Part shown: positions 14,660 to 25,925 of the stretch, piece after piece
Numbering within the stretch: the stretch's first letter is position 1
Layout of the letters: the number at the start of each line of letters is the position of its first letter
Assembly (NCBI GenBank): GCA_019694435.1
Contig: JAIBBZ010000018.1
Location: 1 to 64,000, forward strand
Direction: 5' to 3'
From: Pirellulales bacterium
GTDB taxonomy: Bacteria > Planctomycetota > Planctomycetia > Pirellulales > JAEUIK01
DNA: 64,000 nt
Position numbers and translations under genes: made by a program
Notes under the pieces: generated by a model
The model's database searches: none
What the model was told of the DNA's origin: nothing
Seen by the model: only the letters and a program-made list of their open reading frames with translations

Positions 14660-15322
14660 TTAGCCCTCCACTCCCTCGGTATGCTCCGTCAGCGCAATAA
14701 TCCGGTCCAACTCCTCGTCGGTTCGCTTGCGCAACGCATCCTCCCAAATCTCAGACTCGCGGCTGTCGCGCTGATCGTCGATCCGTACTTCAGACGCTAG
14801 GCGTCGGCCGTATCGGGCAGGCCAGCGCCGCTCCAGGAGCCACGCCGCGGCCACCCATTTCGTCTGTGACGCGTTGCGAATGATTTCGACCAGCGAGACC
14901 TCAGACGAGGCTTCGGCCGTTTCTATAGCCTCCATAAACGCCAGAAACGGGCTTTCGTTGTCTTCGCATTGTGCCGCGTGCTCCCCGGCCACCATCCACG
15001 CTCGGAAGCCTGCGAAAGACACTCCTGCGGCCGCGCATGCGCCCTCGCGTGTTGCCCCGGCGGCGAGGCCAGCAAGCAGCCTTGCGATCCTGGCCGCTTC
15101 GCGCAGCTTTGAAGGCCGGCCGGTGCCGGCTGCCGCTGCGGCGGCGAGCCTGGAGATGTGCGCAGCCACCCGGCCAGCCCACTCAGCAGGCGTCTCGTCG
15201 CATTCCTGGGCATCGCCCGGGCCGCATCCTGGCAATTCGACAGGACCGCCAACAGCAGGCTGCCGATCGTCGGCCGCAGGTACGGCGTCGCTGCCAGACG
15301 GTTCTGCTGAATCGCTGTGCAT
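14660..15322 (-). CDS. Terminase small subunit-like DNA-binding protein
   Basis: A 220-residue protein. After a low-complexity N-terminus, residues from about 75 read ARLLAGLAAGATREGACAAA, then GVSFAGFRAWMVAGE, then SPFLAFMEAIETAEA, and finally AAAWLLERRWPARYGRR. This order (HTH, a spacer with acidic residues, then the WLLERR-P-x-(Y/W)GR motif) is the one seen in many phage small-terminase-like packaging proteins, which recognise the genome before DNA is handed to the large subunit. ATG at 15322 has GGAGG seven bases upstream. There is no large terminase gene in the element, as in satellites that redirect helper-phage packaging. Assignment is by pattern recognition, not alignment. Confidence 0.68.
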   Translation of the reverse strand: MHSDSAEPSGSDAVPAADDRQPAVGGPVELPGCGPGDAQECDETPAEWAGRVAAHISRLAAAAAAGTGRPSKLREAARIARLLAGLAAGATREGACAAAGVSFAGFRAWMVAGEHAAQCEDNESPFLAFMEAIETAEASSEVSLVEIIRNASQTKWVAAAWLLERRWPARYGRRLASEVRIDDQRDSRESEIWEDALRKRTDEELDRIIALTEHTEGVEG

Positions 15323-15440
15323 GAGCTGCCTCCGTGATGGCACAACGCCCCGGAGCGGTAAACGCCTGCCCCGGGGCACTTAGATCAGGTTATGACGAGT
15401 CGGTAGACGGCGCCCATCCCTCGCGTCCCAGGGTAGTGTC

Positions 15441-15920
15441 CTAGGCTACAGCGAACGCCCACGCAGCGCGGATGCGCGCCTGCGCTCCCATTTCCCGAGT
15501 TGCCTGCATGGCCCCTATTAGCGTGCTGCGTTTCATGCTCACGCAGACAACCTTCCATGTCCCGCTGGCGCTCAGCCGTTCGAGGAAGTAGACGCGAGCG
15601 ATGGGCTGATTGGCTGATCGACTGGCGAGGGTGCGGCTTGATGTCTTCATTATTTGCAACTCCTGGAGTTTGCGGAGAGGAAAGCGCCCATGGGCTCGAA
15701 CGTCGCGCCGAGGGGAGTACTGGTCCACTGCCGAGATGCGCTCACTTGCTGTGTTGAGGTTGCGGAGCAATGCTCGCCCTGCCTTGCTGGCGACTGAGTA
15801 GCCGCACTGCCGAAGCCTGGCGTCGTTTTGCTTCTCAATCAGGAAGGCGACTTGAGCCGGCGACAGCTTGCGCCGTTTGATCTGGTCGGGCGTGATGGCA
15901 AAGGCCTGGGGGGCTGGCAT
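15441..15920 (-). CDS. Basic element protein of unknown function (159 residues)
   Basis: The N-terminus MPAPQAFAITPDQIKRRKLS is followed by helical, strongly basic sequence. A central stretch (residues 90-130) is rich in Ser/Arg. The C-terminus (LIGAMQATREMGAQARIRAAWAFAVA) is Ala-rich and helical. ATG at 15920 has GGAG nine bases upstream. It is divergent from the ribbon-helix-helix-like gene across a 119-bp gap that holds an inverted repeat. High positive charge suggests nucleic-acid binding, but no family is recognised. It precedes the TerS-like gene by 118 bp, where a GCCCCGG/CCGGGGC hairpin (about 15346-15378) is visible. Confidence 0.55.
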   Translation of the reverse strand: MPAPQAFAITPDQIKRRKLSPAQVAFLIEKQNDARLRQCGYSVASKAGRALLRNLNTASERISAVDQYSPRRDVRAHGRFPLRKLQELQIMKTSSRTLASRSANQPIARVYFLERLSASGTWKVVCVSMKRSTLIGAMQATREMGAQARIRAAWAFAVA

Positions 15921-15974
15921 GGTCAGTGGCTCCGGTGTGGCTGCAAGCCGAAGGGTTCGGCCGCGGTAGAATTA

Positions 15975-16032
15975 GTGTAGCTACGATAATGAAAAGTTCC
16001 AGGGGTTGGCCGAAGAATTCCCGTTGCTACAC
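15975..16032. promoter_or_regulatory. Candidate operator: spaced inverted repeat in a divergent gap
   Basis: GTGTAGC (15975-15981) and GCTACAC (16026-16032) form a perfect 7-bp inverted repeat with a 44-base spacer, inside the 119-bp gap between divergent genes. GTAGCTAC (15977-15984) is itself palindromic. The neighbouring gene product looks like a ribbon-helix-helix regulator, which typically binds such sites near its own promoter. Confidence 0.35.
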
Positions 16033-16039
16033 TTACGGC

Positions 16040-16198
16040 ATGGCACGCCCCACTGGACCGCCCGAGGACCGCCGCAGCTACACGCTACGAATTCGCCTGA
16101 ACGAAGCTGAGCGCAAGGCCATCGAGAAGGCGGGCGGCGCCCAGACCTCGACTTGGGCGAGGAATTTGCTACTGCGTGCTGCGCGGTACAAGGGCTGA
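16040..16198 (+). CDS. Small ribbon-helix-helix/plasmid-mobilisation-like protein (52 residues)
   Basis: Begins MARPTGPPEDRRSYTLRIRLN and continues with NEAERKAIEKAGG and TSTWARNLLLRAA. A short beta strand (YTLRIRL) followed by two helices with the pattern of AERxAIE...A and (S/T)xWAR..L is the arrangement of Arc/MetJ-type or MobC-like DNA-binding proteins. The ATG at 16040 begins the conserved part; an ATG further upstream would add unrelated residues. It leads a plus-strand group of three genes. It may repress the divergent promoters here; that is inference. Confidence 0.6.
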   Translation: MARPTGPPEDRRSYTLRIRLNEAERKAIEKAGGAQTSTWARNLLLRAARYKG

Positions 16199-16226
16199 CT
16201 GCCGCACCTGCACAGGAGCTATGCGC

Positions 16227-16565
16227 ATGAACAATCAAGGCTCGCCCTCGGCTGCCGATCTGCAAACGCAGGCTGAGCTGGCAACGCAGTTGGCTGTAAT
16301 TCTGGACCGCTGCCGTGCGCTGGCGGATGGCTTGCCCAAGATTGAAGACCTCGAACACCTGGCACAGCTTGCTGGCGGGTTGCAATACGAACTGAGCGAG
16401 ATTCGCGACTTGTGGGCCTCAGGTACGCTGCCACGCCTCGACGAGTTGCACCAATTCGAGCAGGTCGTTGGTGCCACGCTTCGCGCGCTGAAAGACACGG
16501 CTACCGCGCTCGGGCTGCCCAGCAACGACGAACTGGCCGAATTTACAAGGGGACACCTGCGGTGA
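16227..16565 (+). CDS. Helical element protein of unknown function (112 residues)
   Basis: Starts at the second of two nearby ATGs (16227), which sits eight bases after AGGAG; the first ATG would be only two bases away. The sequence is almost entirely helical with repeated Leu/Ala positions (LATQLAVILDRCRALADGLPKIEDLEHL...), so a coiled coil is likely. Its stop codon overlaps the GTG start of the next gene (GTGA), implying translational coupling with a membrane protein. No domain is recognised. Confidence 0.6.
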   Translation: MNNQGSPSAADLQTQAELATQLAVILDRCRALADGLPKIEDLEHLAQLAGGLQYELSEIRDLWASGTLPRLDELHQFEQVVGATLRALKDTATALGLPSNDELAEFTRGHLR

Positions 16566-17236
16566 GCAATCAGAACGCCCCCCACTATGAGCGTATTGAC
16601 CTGTCGAAGATTCCGCCACGACGCTCAGAGCCTGCGATCAGCGGCGCCGGATTGAGCGGTGGAATCAGGTTCGCGCAATGGATTCTGGTGGCGGGCTTTG
16701 CTATTGGTCCGCCTATCTACCTTGCGTACAACCCAGCGGCCTTCACGCCACTCGTTGACACGCTGTTCTCATTGTTCTTGTTTCTTCTGGCCTACTGGAT
16801 CGGATCAACAAAGGATGCGGAGTGGGTGGCGCAGCGTGTAACCGACCGCTGGCTCCCGCAGGCCGAGAGTGTTGTCTTTCGCCTAATGACGCTTAGGGCA
16901 AACGTGGAACGGTTTGCAGAGCAATCGCAGATTAGCTGCGCCAAGGCTGAGTGTGACCTGCCCGAGCTTAAAGGCGAGCCGATGCGGGCGGTGCGCATAA
17001 AATTCAAAACCGAATGCGAATCCAATGCCACGAGGCTTGTCGATATATGCCACCAGCTTGATGACGTGATTGAGGATTGGGCTCGCTTCATCTCTGCGAA
17101 CTGCCAAGGCGTGGACTGCGATCGCATCTTTAGGAAAATGGAGGAGCGAAAGAGCGAATTGCGCAACGAGCTTCAGACTCAATCCATTGTCGTCGAGCCC
17201 ACTGCTGCCGTGCAGTCGCAAGAGACAACGTATTAG
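16562..17236 (+). CDS. Two-TM element membrane protein with helical cytoplasmic domain
   Basis: A 224-residue protein starting with GTG at 16562 in a 4-base overlap with the previous stop. Two hydrophobic segments lie near residues 33-55 (WILVAGFAIGPPIYLAY) and 60-83 (LVDTLFSLFLFLLAYWIG), joined by a very short loop, so it forms a hairpin in the membrane. The rest is a helical domain with C119 and further cysteines (C126, C142, C154, C172, C177) spread irregularly. Together with the preceding coiled-coil protein it could form a membrane-associated complex, for example an exclusion or immunity function, but nothing in the sequence proves this. Confidence 0.58.
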   Translation: MSNQNAPHYERIDLSKIPPRRSEPAISGAGLSGGIRFAQWILVAGFAIGPPIYLAYNPAAFTPLVDTLFSLFLFLLAYWIGSTKDAEWVAQRVTDRWLPQAESVVFRLMTLRANVERFAEQSQISCAKAECDLPELKGEPMRAVRIKFKTECESNATRLVDICHQLDDVIEDWARFISANCQGVDCDRIFRKMEERKSELRNELQTQSIVVEPTAAVQSQETTY

Positions 17237-17239
17237 CCG

Positions 17240-17476
17240 TCAATCTTGGATTTGCTTTGCTATTTCAATCTTGCATGGCGCGTGCAGGCCCAACAGCCGG
17301 TCGATTGCCATTTGAGCCCAGAGTCTGACCATGACGGGGTTACGCTGGTCGGCGACGATCGACCGATAAAATGCGTAGCTCATCGCCCGCAGCGTCTCGC
17401 GGTCAAGCTTCAGTTCGTCGAGCAGCTCACGGTCGATTGCACGGCAGCTATCGGGTAAGTGTGAATTGGCTTCCAT
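17240..17476 (-). CDS. Small element protein of unknown function (78 residues)
   Basis: MEANSHLPDSCRAIDRELLD followed by helical sequence (LKLDRETLRAMSYAFYRSI, LWAQMAIDRLLGL). The ATG at 17476 has GGGAG seven bases upstream. It lies 48 bp downstream of the tape-measure-like gene on the same strand and ends 3 bp from a convergent gene. The tight packing supports a real gene. No family is recognised; a small helical chaperone or adaptor would fit but is speculation. Confidence 0.55.
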   Translation of the reverse strand: MEANSHLPDSCRAIDRELLDELKLDRETLRAMSYAFYRSIVADQRNPVMVRLWAQMAIDRLLGLHAPCKIEIAKQIQD

Positions 17477-17524
17477 GGTGTTGCTCCCATTCTTTGGTTG
17501 GCGCAGACCACACTTGAAGGCGCG

Positions 17525-19324
17525 TCAGCCTGTTGACGACGCTTCCTCGACCATCCGGCGCGTTGCACGCTGTTCGTTCATGCGGCGCAGGGCTTCGCTG
17601 GTTTCCTCGCCGAGTTGCTTGCGCAGGTCTTCAAACATGCCAAACAGCTTGTTGGCGACTTCCTCTGCAATGCGCCCTAGGTCGGCCTGCAGCTTGACCT
17701 CGATTTCGTGCCTTGCGGCCAATGCAACGTCGATGTTGGTCTGCTGGGCCCTGATGCCCTGTTGCTGAGATTGCAGCGAGGCGATGGCCGACATTTCCTG
17801 TTGGCCGAAGTGGCTGCCGAACCCAGCACGCATCGCCGCGGCCTCGGTCTGCTTGCCGATTGATTCATTGACGCTTTCGAGCCCGAGGCCTTTGAGGAGC
17901 TGCCGTTGGTCGCCTGTAAGCGTTTGACCGGCGTCAAGGGCTTGCTTGGCCAGGATCGCCTGCGACTGCTCCGCTGCTGACAGCTCGCCGAATCGCTCAG
18001 CGGCTGACTTGTACTGGTCCCGATAACGGTCGATCTGGTTTTGAATCTCGCGCGTCTGATCCTCCAGCTCACGCTTTTGCTTATGCAGCTCGCTGGTCAC
18101 CTGCTGGCTGCCACGGAGCTGCTCGTCGGTATTTCGCTTTGCAATGCTGTAGCGCTCGCGCTCTAGGCTGATGCTCTCGCGCAGGGCCGTTGTGATGTCT
18201 GCGCGGCCCGCTTCCAGATTGGCGACGGCCTCGTCAGGGTTGACCCCCGCTTCGAGATCGGACCGAGCAGCAGCCATGCGCGCTCTCGCGGATCGCTGTT
18301 GCGCGCTCAGCAAAGCAGCGCGATGACCGGTTCCACCGCCGAGCTGGTCCTGAAACTCGGCGTACTGCAAGTCGAGAGCCGCGCTCTCGCGTCGGCCGCG
18401 GTCGAGGATGGCAGCTTTCTCGCGGGCGTCGGCCTCGACCTGGTTGCGGCGGTTCAGCATGTCGAGCGTGCGCTTGCGGGCTTCTTCCTCGCCATCCGTG
18501 AGCCCGAGCCATTCGCCCAGTCCCTCGCGAAACGCAGGGTTGAACCAGGCCAACGTGGCCACCACGGCGGCGAAGCCCCCAGCGATCGGCAGCGCGAGCC
18601 CTGCCAAGGTCGCGCCTGCCGAAGCGAGGGCCGCACCAGCTCGACCCAAGAGGCCGGACGCTCCGGCCGCCGCAGCGCCCTCGACGGCGCCAACGGCGGC
18701 CTGGCTGCCAAAGCCGCCGCCGCGCCTCGCCACAATCGCCGCAGCGGCCCCAGGAATTGCTTCGCCGCTCAAGGTCTCTACAACCCCCGATGACACCTCG
18801 GCGATACTCAGGGCATATCTCGCAGCCCTGGCGCTCTCTGCTGCCGTCGTCATGATCTGGTAGGCCGACGCTACCCCCTTGATCGACTTGTGCAGGCCCT
18901 CGAATACGTCGATTGCCGCGCTAAACCTCAGGAAAACGCGTAGGGCCCTTTCCAGGTCATCCTGCCCAGCGAGGCCCAGCACGGTTACGGCTTTGGCCGT
19001 CTTGACCGCGCCCTGGCCGACGTTGGTCAGCGAGTTGACGACCTTCAGCGAGTTGACGTGTGCCGTTGCCGCGAATTGGTCGTGTACGCGGATTGCCTCG
19101 TCGAAAATCTGCCGCTGCTCCGCGGCGCTCGCCCGCAGCGCGATCGCCATGTTGCCACCGAGACGGCCTACATTGGCCCCAAGCGACGCGGCCACGTCTC
19201 GGCCGGCGGACTGGTACTGACGCCGCAACTGCTCAGCCTGTTGCGCCGCGGACCGGAATGTCTGGGCGTTCTCCGGAGATTCAACGATGCGCAGCGTCGC
19301 GACGACGTCGCGGTTGTCAGACAT
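17525..19324 (-). CDS. Tail tape-measure-like / large coiled-coil protein
   Basis: A 599-residue protein. Residues 1-150 are helical (FRSAAQQAEQLRRQYQSAG). Residues 185-265 are a Gly/Ala-rich hydrophobic region (GAAAAGASGLLGRAGAALAS, LAGLALPIAGGFAAVVATL) that could insert in membranes. Residues 290-470 are long coiled coil (SELHKQKRELEDQTREIQNQ). This helical / hydrophobic / coiled-coil architecture is the usual one for phage tail tape-measure proteins, though at 599 residues it is short, and other phage-borne coiled-coil proteins look alike. No other tail gene is in the element. The N-terminal MSDNRDVVATLRIV resembles starts of related mobile-element proteins. Confidence 0.55.
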   Translation of the reverse strand: MSDNRDVVATLRIVESPENAQTFRSAAQQAEQLRRQYQSAGRDVAASLGANVGRLGGNMAIALRASAAEQRQIFDEAIRVHDQFAATAHVNSLKVVNSLTNVGQGAVKTAKAVTVLGLAGQDDLERALRVFLRFSAAIDVFEGLHKSIKGVASAYQIMTTAAESARAARYALSIAEVSSGVVETLSGEAIPGAAAAIVARRGGGFGSQAAVGAVEGAAAAGASGLLGRAGAALASAGATLAGLALPIAGGFAAVVATLAWFNPAFREGLGEWLGLTDGEEEARKRTLDMLNRRNQVEADAREKAAILDRGRRESAALDLQYAEFQDQLGGGTGHRAALLSAQQRSARARMAAARSDLEAGVNPDEAVANLEAGRADITTALRESISLERERYSIAKRNTDEQLRGSQQVTSELHKQKRELEDQTREIQNQIDRYRDQYKSAAERFGELSAAEQSQAILAKQALDAGQTLTGDQRQLLKGLGLESVNESIGKQTEAAAMRAGFGSHFGQQEMSAIASLQSQQQGIRAQQTNIDVALAARHEIEVKLQADLGRIAEEVANKLFGMFEDLRKQLGEETSEALRRMNEQRATRRMVEEASSTG

Positions 19325-19395
19325 GACTTCCCTGCCTTTCGGGAACGATTGGCTCGCAGGTCAAAGGAGGCGATTGCTGGTAGCTCGATGCGTTG

Positions 19396-19422
19396 CCCAG
19401 GTGGAAACGGTTTCCACCTGGG
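19396..19422. repeat. Element palindrome, copy D
   Basis: Perfect 27-base inverted repeat: arms CCCAGGTGGAAAC and GTTTCCACCTGGG around a single G. It lies in the 99-bp gap between the tape-measure-like gene and the reading frame that ends at 19424, separated from the latter's stop by one base. The inner bases AAAC/GTTT differ from copies A and B but remain paired. Confidence 0.87.
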
Positions 19423-19423
19423 G

Positions 19424-19654
19424 CTAGTTGGAATCGTTGAGGCGCGCGAGGCCGTCAGCGAGCGCGCGTCGCTCGTCGGGCGTGAGGTGAGCCATCGCCT
19501 GCAGCAGCTCGGCGACGAGGCCGTGCGATGCTTCGGATAAGCCTGTCGGCGCATGATGCGCGCCGGATTGCGCGCCGCTGGCCTCGGGTGTCTGGAGCGA
19601 AGCAGTTGCCGGCAATCGTGTTGCGGAAATCGCTTCGAGTCCTACAGGGGGCAC
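19424..19654 (-). CDS. Displaced C-terminal segment of the integrase frame (small ORF at the right end)
   Basis: A 76-codon frame that begins inside the right att core with GTG (MPPVGLEAIS...). Through the core (codons 2-7) it is in exactly the same frame as the integrase end (MPPVGLEPTT). If the element circularises by recombination at the core, integrase residues up to PVGLE join directly to AISATRLPAT and continue for about 69 residues, ending LADGLARLNDSN. The region HGLVAELLQAMAHLTPDERR, about residues 45-65, looks like genuine helical coding sequence. In the integrated state it has no obvious promoter or ribosome binding site of its own, so it may be silent. Confidence 0.5.
   Translation of the reverse strand: MPPVGLEAISATRLPATASLQTPEASGAQSGAHHAPTGLSEASHGLVAELLQAMAHLTPDERRALADGLARLNDSN
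19634..19653. repeat. Right attachment site core (direct repeat 2)
   Basis: TTCGAGTCCTACAGGGGGCA, identical to 9910-9929 in the tRNA-Lys gene. Marks the right end of the integrated element. Chromosomal sequence resumes at 19654. Confidence 0.93.
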
Positions 19655-20520
19655 TAGCTCAATCAGGGGGCGCTGGCCCGAAACCCGTCGTCAACTATTC
19701 TTCTGTCGCCGGGGCAATCGCCCCCTCGTTCTTGGCGTTGACCCGCCCTCTAAGAATCGGGGTTCGAGTCGGAGGCGATCAACGCTCGGCATTGGAACAT
19801 AGAAGGCAGTTCACTATGGCTCGCGCGCGGTTTACCGCGGAGCAGATCATCGGGCTGCTGCGTCAGGCCGAAGTGGAGGTTTCCCAGGGCCGTACGGTCG
19901 GTCAGGCTTGCAAGCCGCGTCGCGCTGCGCCTGTCCGTGGCATTGGGCCAGACGCCGGGTCTTGGTGAGCTCGGTCGTAACCCTCTGCCGTCACAGGTCC
20001 TGACGGTCTTCGAGTCGAAGCGCACCGGCCGCCTGTCGCCGGCAGAACCAGGCGCCGGCGGTCTGCAAGACATGCTCCTCATCGAACCGCGCTTGCAGGG
20101 CTCGGCTGATGCTGTGTTTGACCCGGACCTGCAAGGTGGCCATTTCCGCTGCCAGGTCTGTTGCCCCGCCGCCCCGCCAAAGTGAACCCTGCGGCAGGCA
20201 ATCATTCGCCTGACCAACGCGTGGCCTGAGCGGCTCGGCATGCGTCCAGCGTCGCACTTGCAGCGGCAATCCACAGGGAGCGCGACCGACCGGAACCAGA
20301 ACGGGAATCGGCGTGCCTCATGCCCGTTCTGGCCCTTGCAATCGGCGCATCCCATCCTGTCGCGCCGCGAGGGCAGCGCATCGCGCAGCGACAAGCTAGA
20401 GTTGCCCGGTCGTCAGGCGGCGATCGATATGAGTCTTTCGCGGGTAGCGCGACGCGGCACGGCCGCGCGCTGCACGGGCAGGCATGCACGCATAGATCCA
20501 TTTCGGGAGTTGCTCCGCCG
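19654..20520. other. Intergenic region between the element and the Amt-kinase gene
   Basis: About 870 bases with no intact gene. Contents: a GGGGC-AATC-GCCCC hairpin near 19710-19725, a tRNA-like scrap (GGTTCGAGTC at 19761-19770) that does not fold into a tRNA, an IS3 orfA remnant (19816-19968), and about 550 bases without a supported reading frame that may be further decayed mobile DNA. The promoter and leader of the Amt-kinase gene should lie at its right end. Confidence 0.5.
19816..19968 (+). pseudogene. IS3-family transposase OrfA remnant
   Basis: ATG at 19816 opens a frame reading MARARFTAEQIIGLLRQAEV, then SQGRTVGQACK, which is the N-terminal helix-turn-helix region of IS3-type OrfA proteins (usually FTEEQIIxILREAE...). 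After about 33 residues the similarity stops and the frame continues in unrelated sequence to a stop at 19968. The rest of orfA, orfB and both inverted repeats are missing, so it is a dead fragment. Confidence 0.7.
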
Positions 20521-24396
<3,876 letters not shown>

Positions 24397-24397
24397 T

Positions 24398-25432
24398 ATG
24401 CGAATCCTGATCGTCGATGACGATGAAATCGCCATCGAAATGCTGAGCCATGCCCTGCAACTTGCCGGGTACGAGGTTCAGTCTGCTACCAACGGGCACG
24501 ATGCGCTCGAGCTCGTCCGCCAGGGCGACTGCCGCCTCGTCATCACCGACTGGGAGATGCCGAGACTGACGGGCATCGAACTCTGCGAGGCCCTGCGCGC
24601 CGAGGACTGCGGCGGCTACATCTACATCATTCTGCTCACCAGCCGTTGCGGTTCCGACGAGATCGTCGCCGGGCTCTCGGCCGGCGCCGACGATTTCATC
24701 GCCAAGCCGTTCGATCCCGCGGAACTCGTGGCCCGGGTACGGGCCGGCGAGCGGGTGCTGTCGCTCGAGACCCGCGAAGTCGCGATTTTCGCCATGGCCA
24801 AGCTGGCCGAATCGCGCGATCCTGAAACCGGCGCGCATTTGGAACGCGTCCGCAGCTACTCGCGCGTGCTGGCCCAGCAATTGGCGACGCAAAGCAAATT
24901 TCGTGGCCAGATCGACGCCGAATTCATCCGCTTGATCTATCTCACCAGCCCCCTGCACGACATCGGCAAAGTCGGCATTCCGGACAGTGTCTTGCTCAAG
25001 CCGGGCCGCCTGAGCGACGCCGAGTTCGAGATCATGAAGACCCACGCCGCGATTGGCGAAGCGACTCTCGACGCGGCCCGCGAGCGCTTTCCCGAGGCCA
25101 AGTTCCTCACCATGGCCCGCGACATCGCCGCCGCGCACCACGAGCGTTGGGACGGCCAGGGCTACCCGCGCAAGCTCGTCGCCGAGCAGATTCCGCTGGC
25201 GGCACGGATCGTCGCCTTGGCAGACGTCTACGACGCGCTGACCTCGCGGCGCGTCTACAAGCAGGCGTTTCAACATCACATTTCCCGGGCGATCGTGATC
25301 GACGAATCCGGCAGCCACTTCGACCCGGACGTGGTCGAGGCGTTCCTGGCGCGCGAGACCGATTTCATCGCCATCGCCGAACGCTACGGCCAGGGCGCCG
25401 CCGTCGGCCTGGAAGGCGCTGCCTGCAATTGA
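24398..25432 (+). CDS. HD-GYP response regulator (REC - HD-GYP, c-di-GMP phosphodiesterase)
   Basis: A 344-residue protein. The receiver domain (1-120) has acidic residues D7-D9 and phospho-acceptor D51 (VITDWEMP), with K103 as the conserved lysine. The HD-GYP domain (about 128-320) shows H187-D188 (PLHDIGK), H216, H247-H248 and the GYP signature in DGQGYP (252-257). Complete HD-GYP domains usually hydrolyse cyclic di-GMP to pGpG or GMP. It begins 1 bp after the Amt-kinase stop, so the two are co-expressed and are the obvious partners. Predicted effect: ammonium status changes c-di-GMP level and hence attachment, motility or development. That output is inference. Confidence 0.93.
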   Translation: MRILIVDDDEIAIEMLSHALQLAGYEVQSATNGHDALELVRQGDCRLVITDWEMPRLTGIELCEALRAEDCGGYIYIILLTSRCGSDEIVAGLSAGADDFIAKPFDPAELVARVRAGERVLSLETREVAIFAMAKLAESRDPETGAHLERVRSYSRVLAQQLATQSKFRGQIDAEFIRLIYLTSPLHDIGKVGIPDSVLLKPGRLSDAEFEIMKTHAAIGEATLDAARERFPEAKFLTMARDIAAAHHERWDGQGYPRKLVAEQIPLAARIVALADVYDALTSRRVYKQAFQHHISRAIVIDESGSHFDPDVVEAFLARETDFIAIAERYGQGAAVGLEGAACN

Positions 25433-25557
25433 CGACGCTTCTCCGTGGGCCGACCCGGTCGGCGCCATCCGGCTGAGCACGGGCGATTGCGACGCGCGGC
25501 TGCGCACTCCGGCTCAGACGCTTGACGCGGCCTCGCCGGGCCCGCCTACTGTGGGCC

Positions 25558-25824
25558 ATGCGCACTTGTCTGAAAATCGTCGACGTCGCCTTGACGCTCA
25601 ACGTGTCGGTGCCCAAGGTCCTTGCCGGGATCGAGACGGGCGGGCTCCGGGCGATGGGCGTGGCCGAGCATGACTTCGCCCGCTTCCGCACGGCACGGCA
25701 AAAGCACCACGGCCGTTTCCGCCAGCGAACTAGGGCGGCACAGCCAGGTGTGGATGCCATGTTTCACGCGCCGACTGTCGGCGCGCCGCCGCTTGTCGAT
25801 CGACGTTGGCGGTCGGAACCCTAG
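25558..25824 (+). CDS. Possible small excisionase/MerR-like HTH protein (88 residues)
   Basis: MRTCLKIVDVALTLNVSVPK followed by a VLAGIETGGLRAMGV-like wing is reminiscent of HTH_17 excisionase-type domains, where a strand ends in the first helix and the recognition helix reads xLNVSxxKVxxxIExGxLRA. The second half (from about residue 50) is basic and low in pattern. No strong ribosome binding site is seen. It could be a short regulator, a decayed fragment, or not a gene. Confidence 0.35.
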   Translation: MRTCLKIVDVALTLNVSVPKVLAGIETGGLRAMGVAEHDFARFRTARQKHHGRFRQRTRAAQPGVDAMFHAPTVGAPPLVDRRWRSEP

Positions 25825-25925
25825 GGCGAACTTGCATCGGGCTCCGCAGCGCTCGTGGCGGTGAAGTCTGGATGGGTTGCGAGTTCAAGGCCGTCACGTA
25901 CCAACTTTGCCCCGAGGAGTCGGAT

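Larger units (their letters stand above)
9910..19653. mobile_element. Integrated satellite- or prophage-like element in tRNA-Lys
   Basis: A unit of 9,724 bp (core to core) bounded by 20-bp direct repeats of the tRNA-Lys 3' end, with an integrase at the tRNA end. Cargo includes an AlpA/excisionase-like HTH protein, a terminase-small-subunit-like protein, a tape-measure-like protein, a ribbon-helix-helix-like protein, a tandem GYF-domain membrane protein and several unknown small genes. I find no capsid, portal, protease, large terminase, lysis or replication-initiator gene. The size, int plus AlpA-like plus TerS-like content and tRNA site resemble phage-inducible chromosomal islands, but an eroded prophage is an equally simple reading. 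Base composition is a little lower in GC than the flanks. Confidence 0.88.

Noticed and set aside
19654..19785. tRNA-like pieces (a D-arm-like TAGCTCAATC and GGTTCGAGTC with GC-rich flanks) just beyond the right att site.
   Set aside because: No complete cloverleaf with acceptor and anticodon stems can be drawn, so no tRNA gene is called; they may be decayed tRNA or chance.
20320..20520. Upstream extension of the Amt-kinase by 67 codons.
   Set aside because: The extra residues are Arg/Ser/Gly-rich and non-homologous; the Amt membrane domain begins just after the ATG at 20521.
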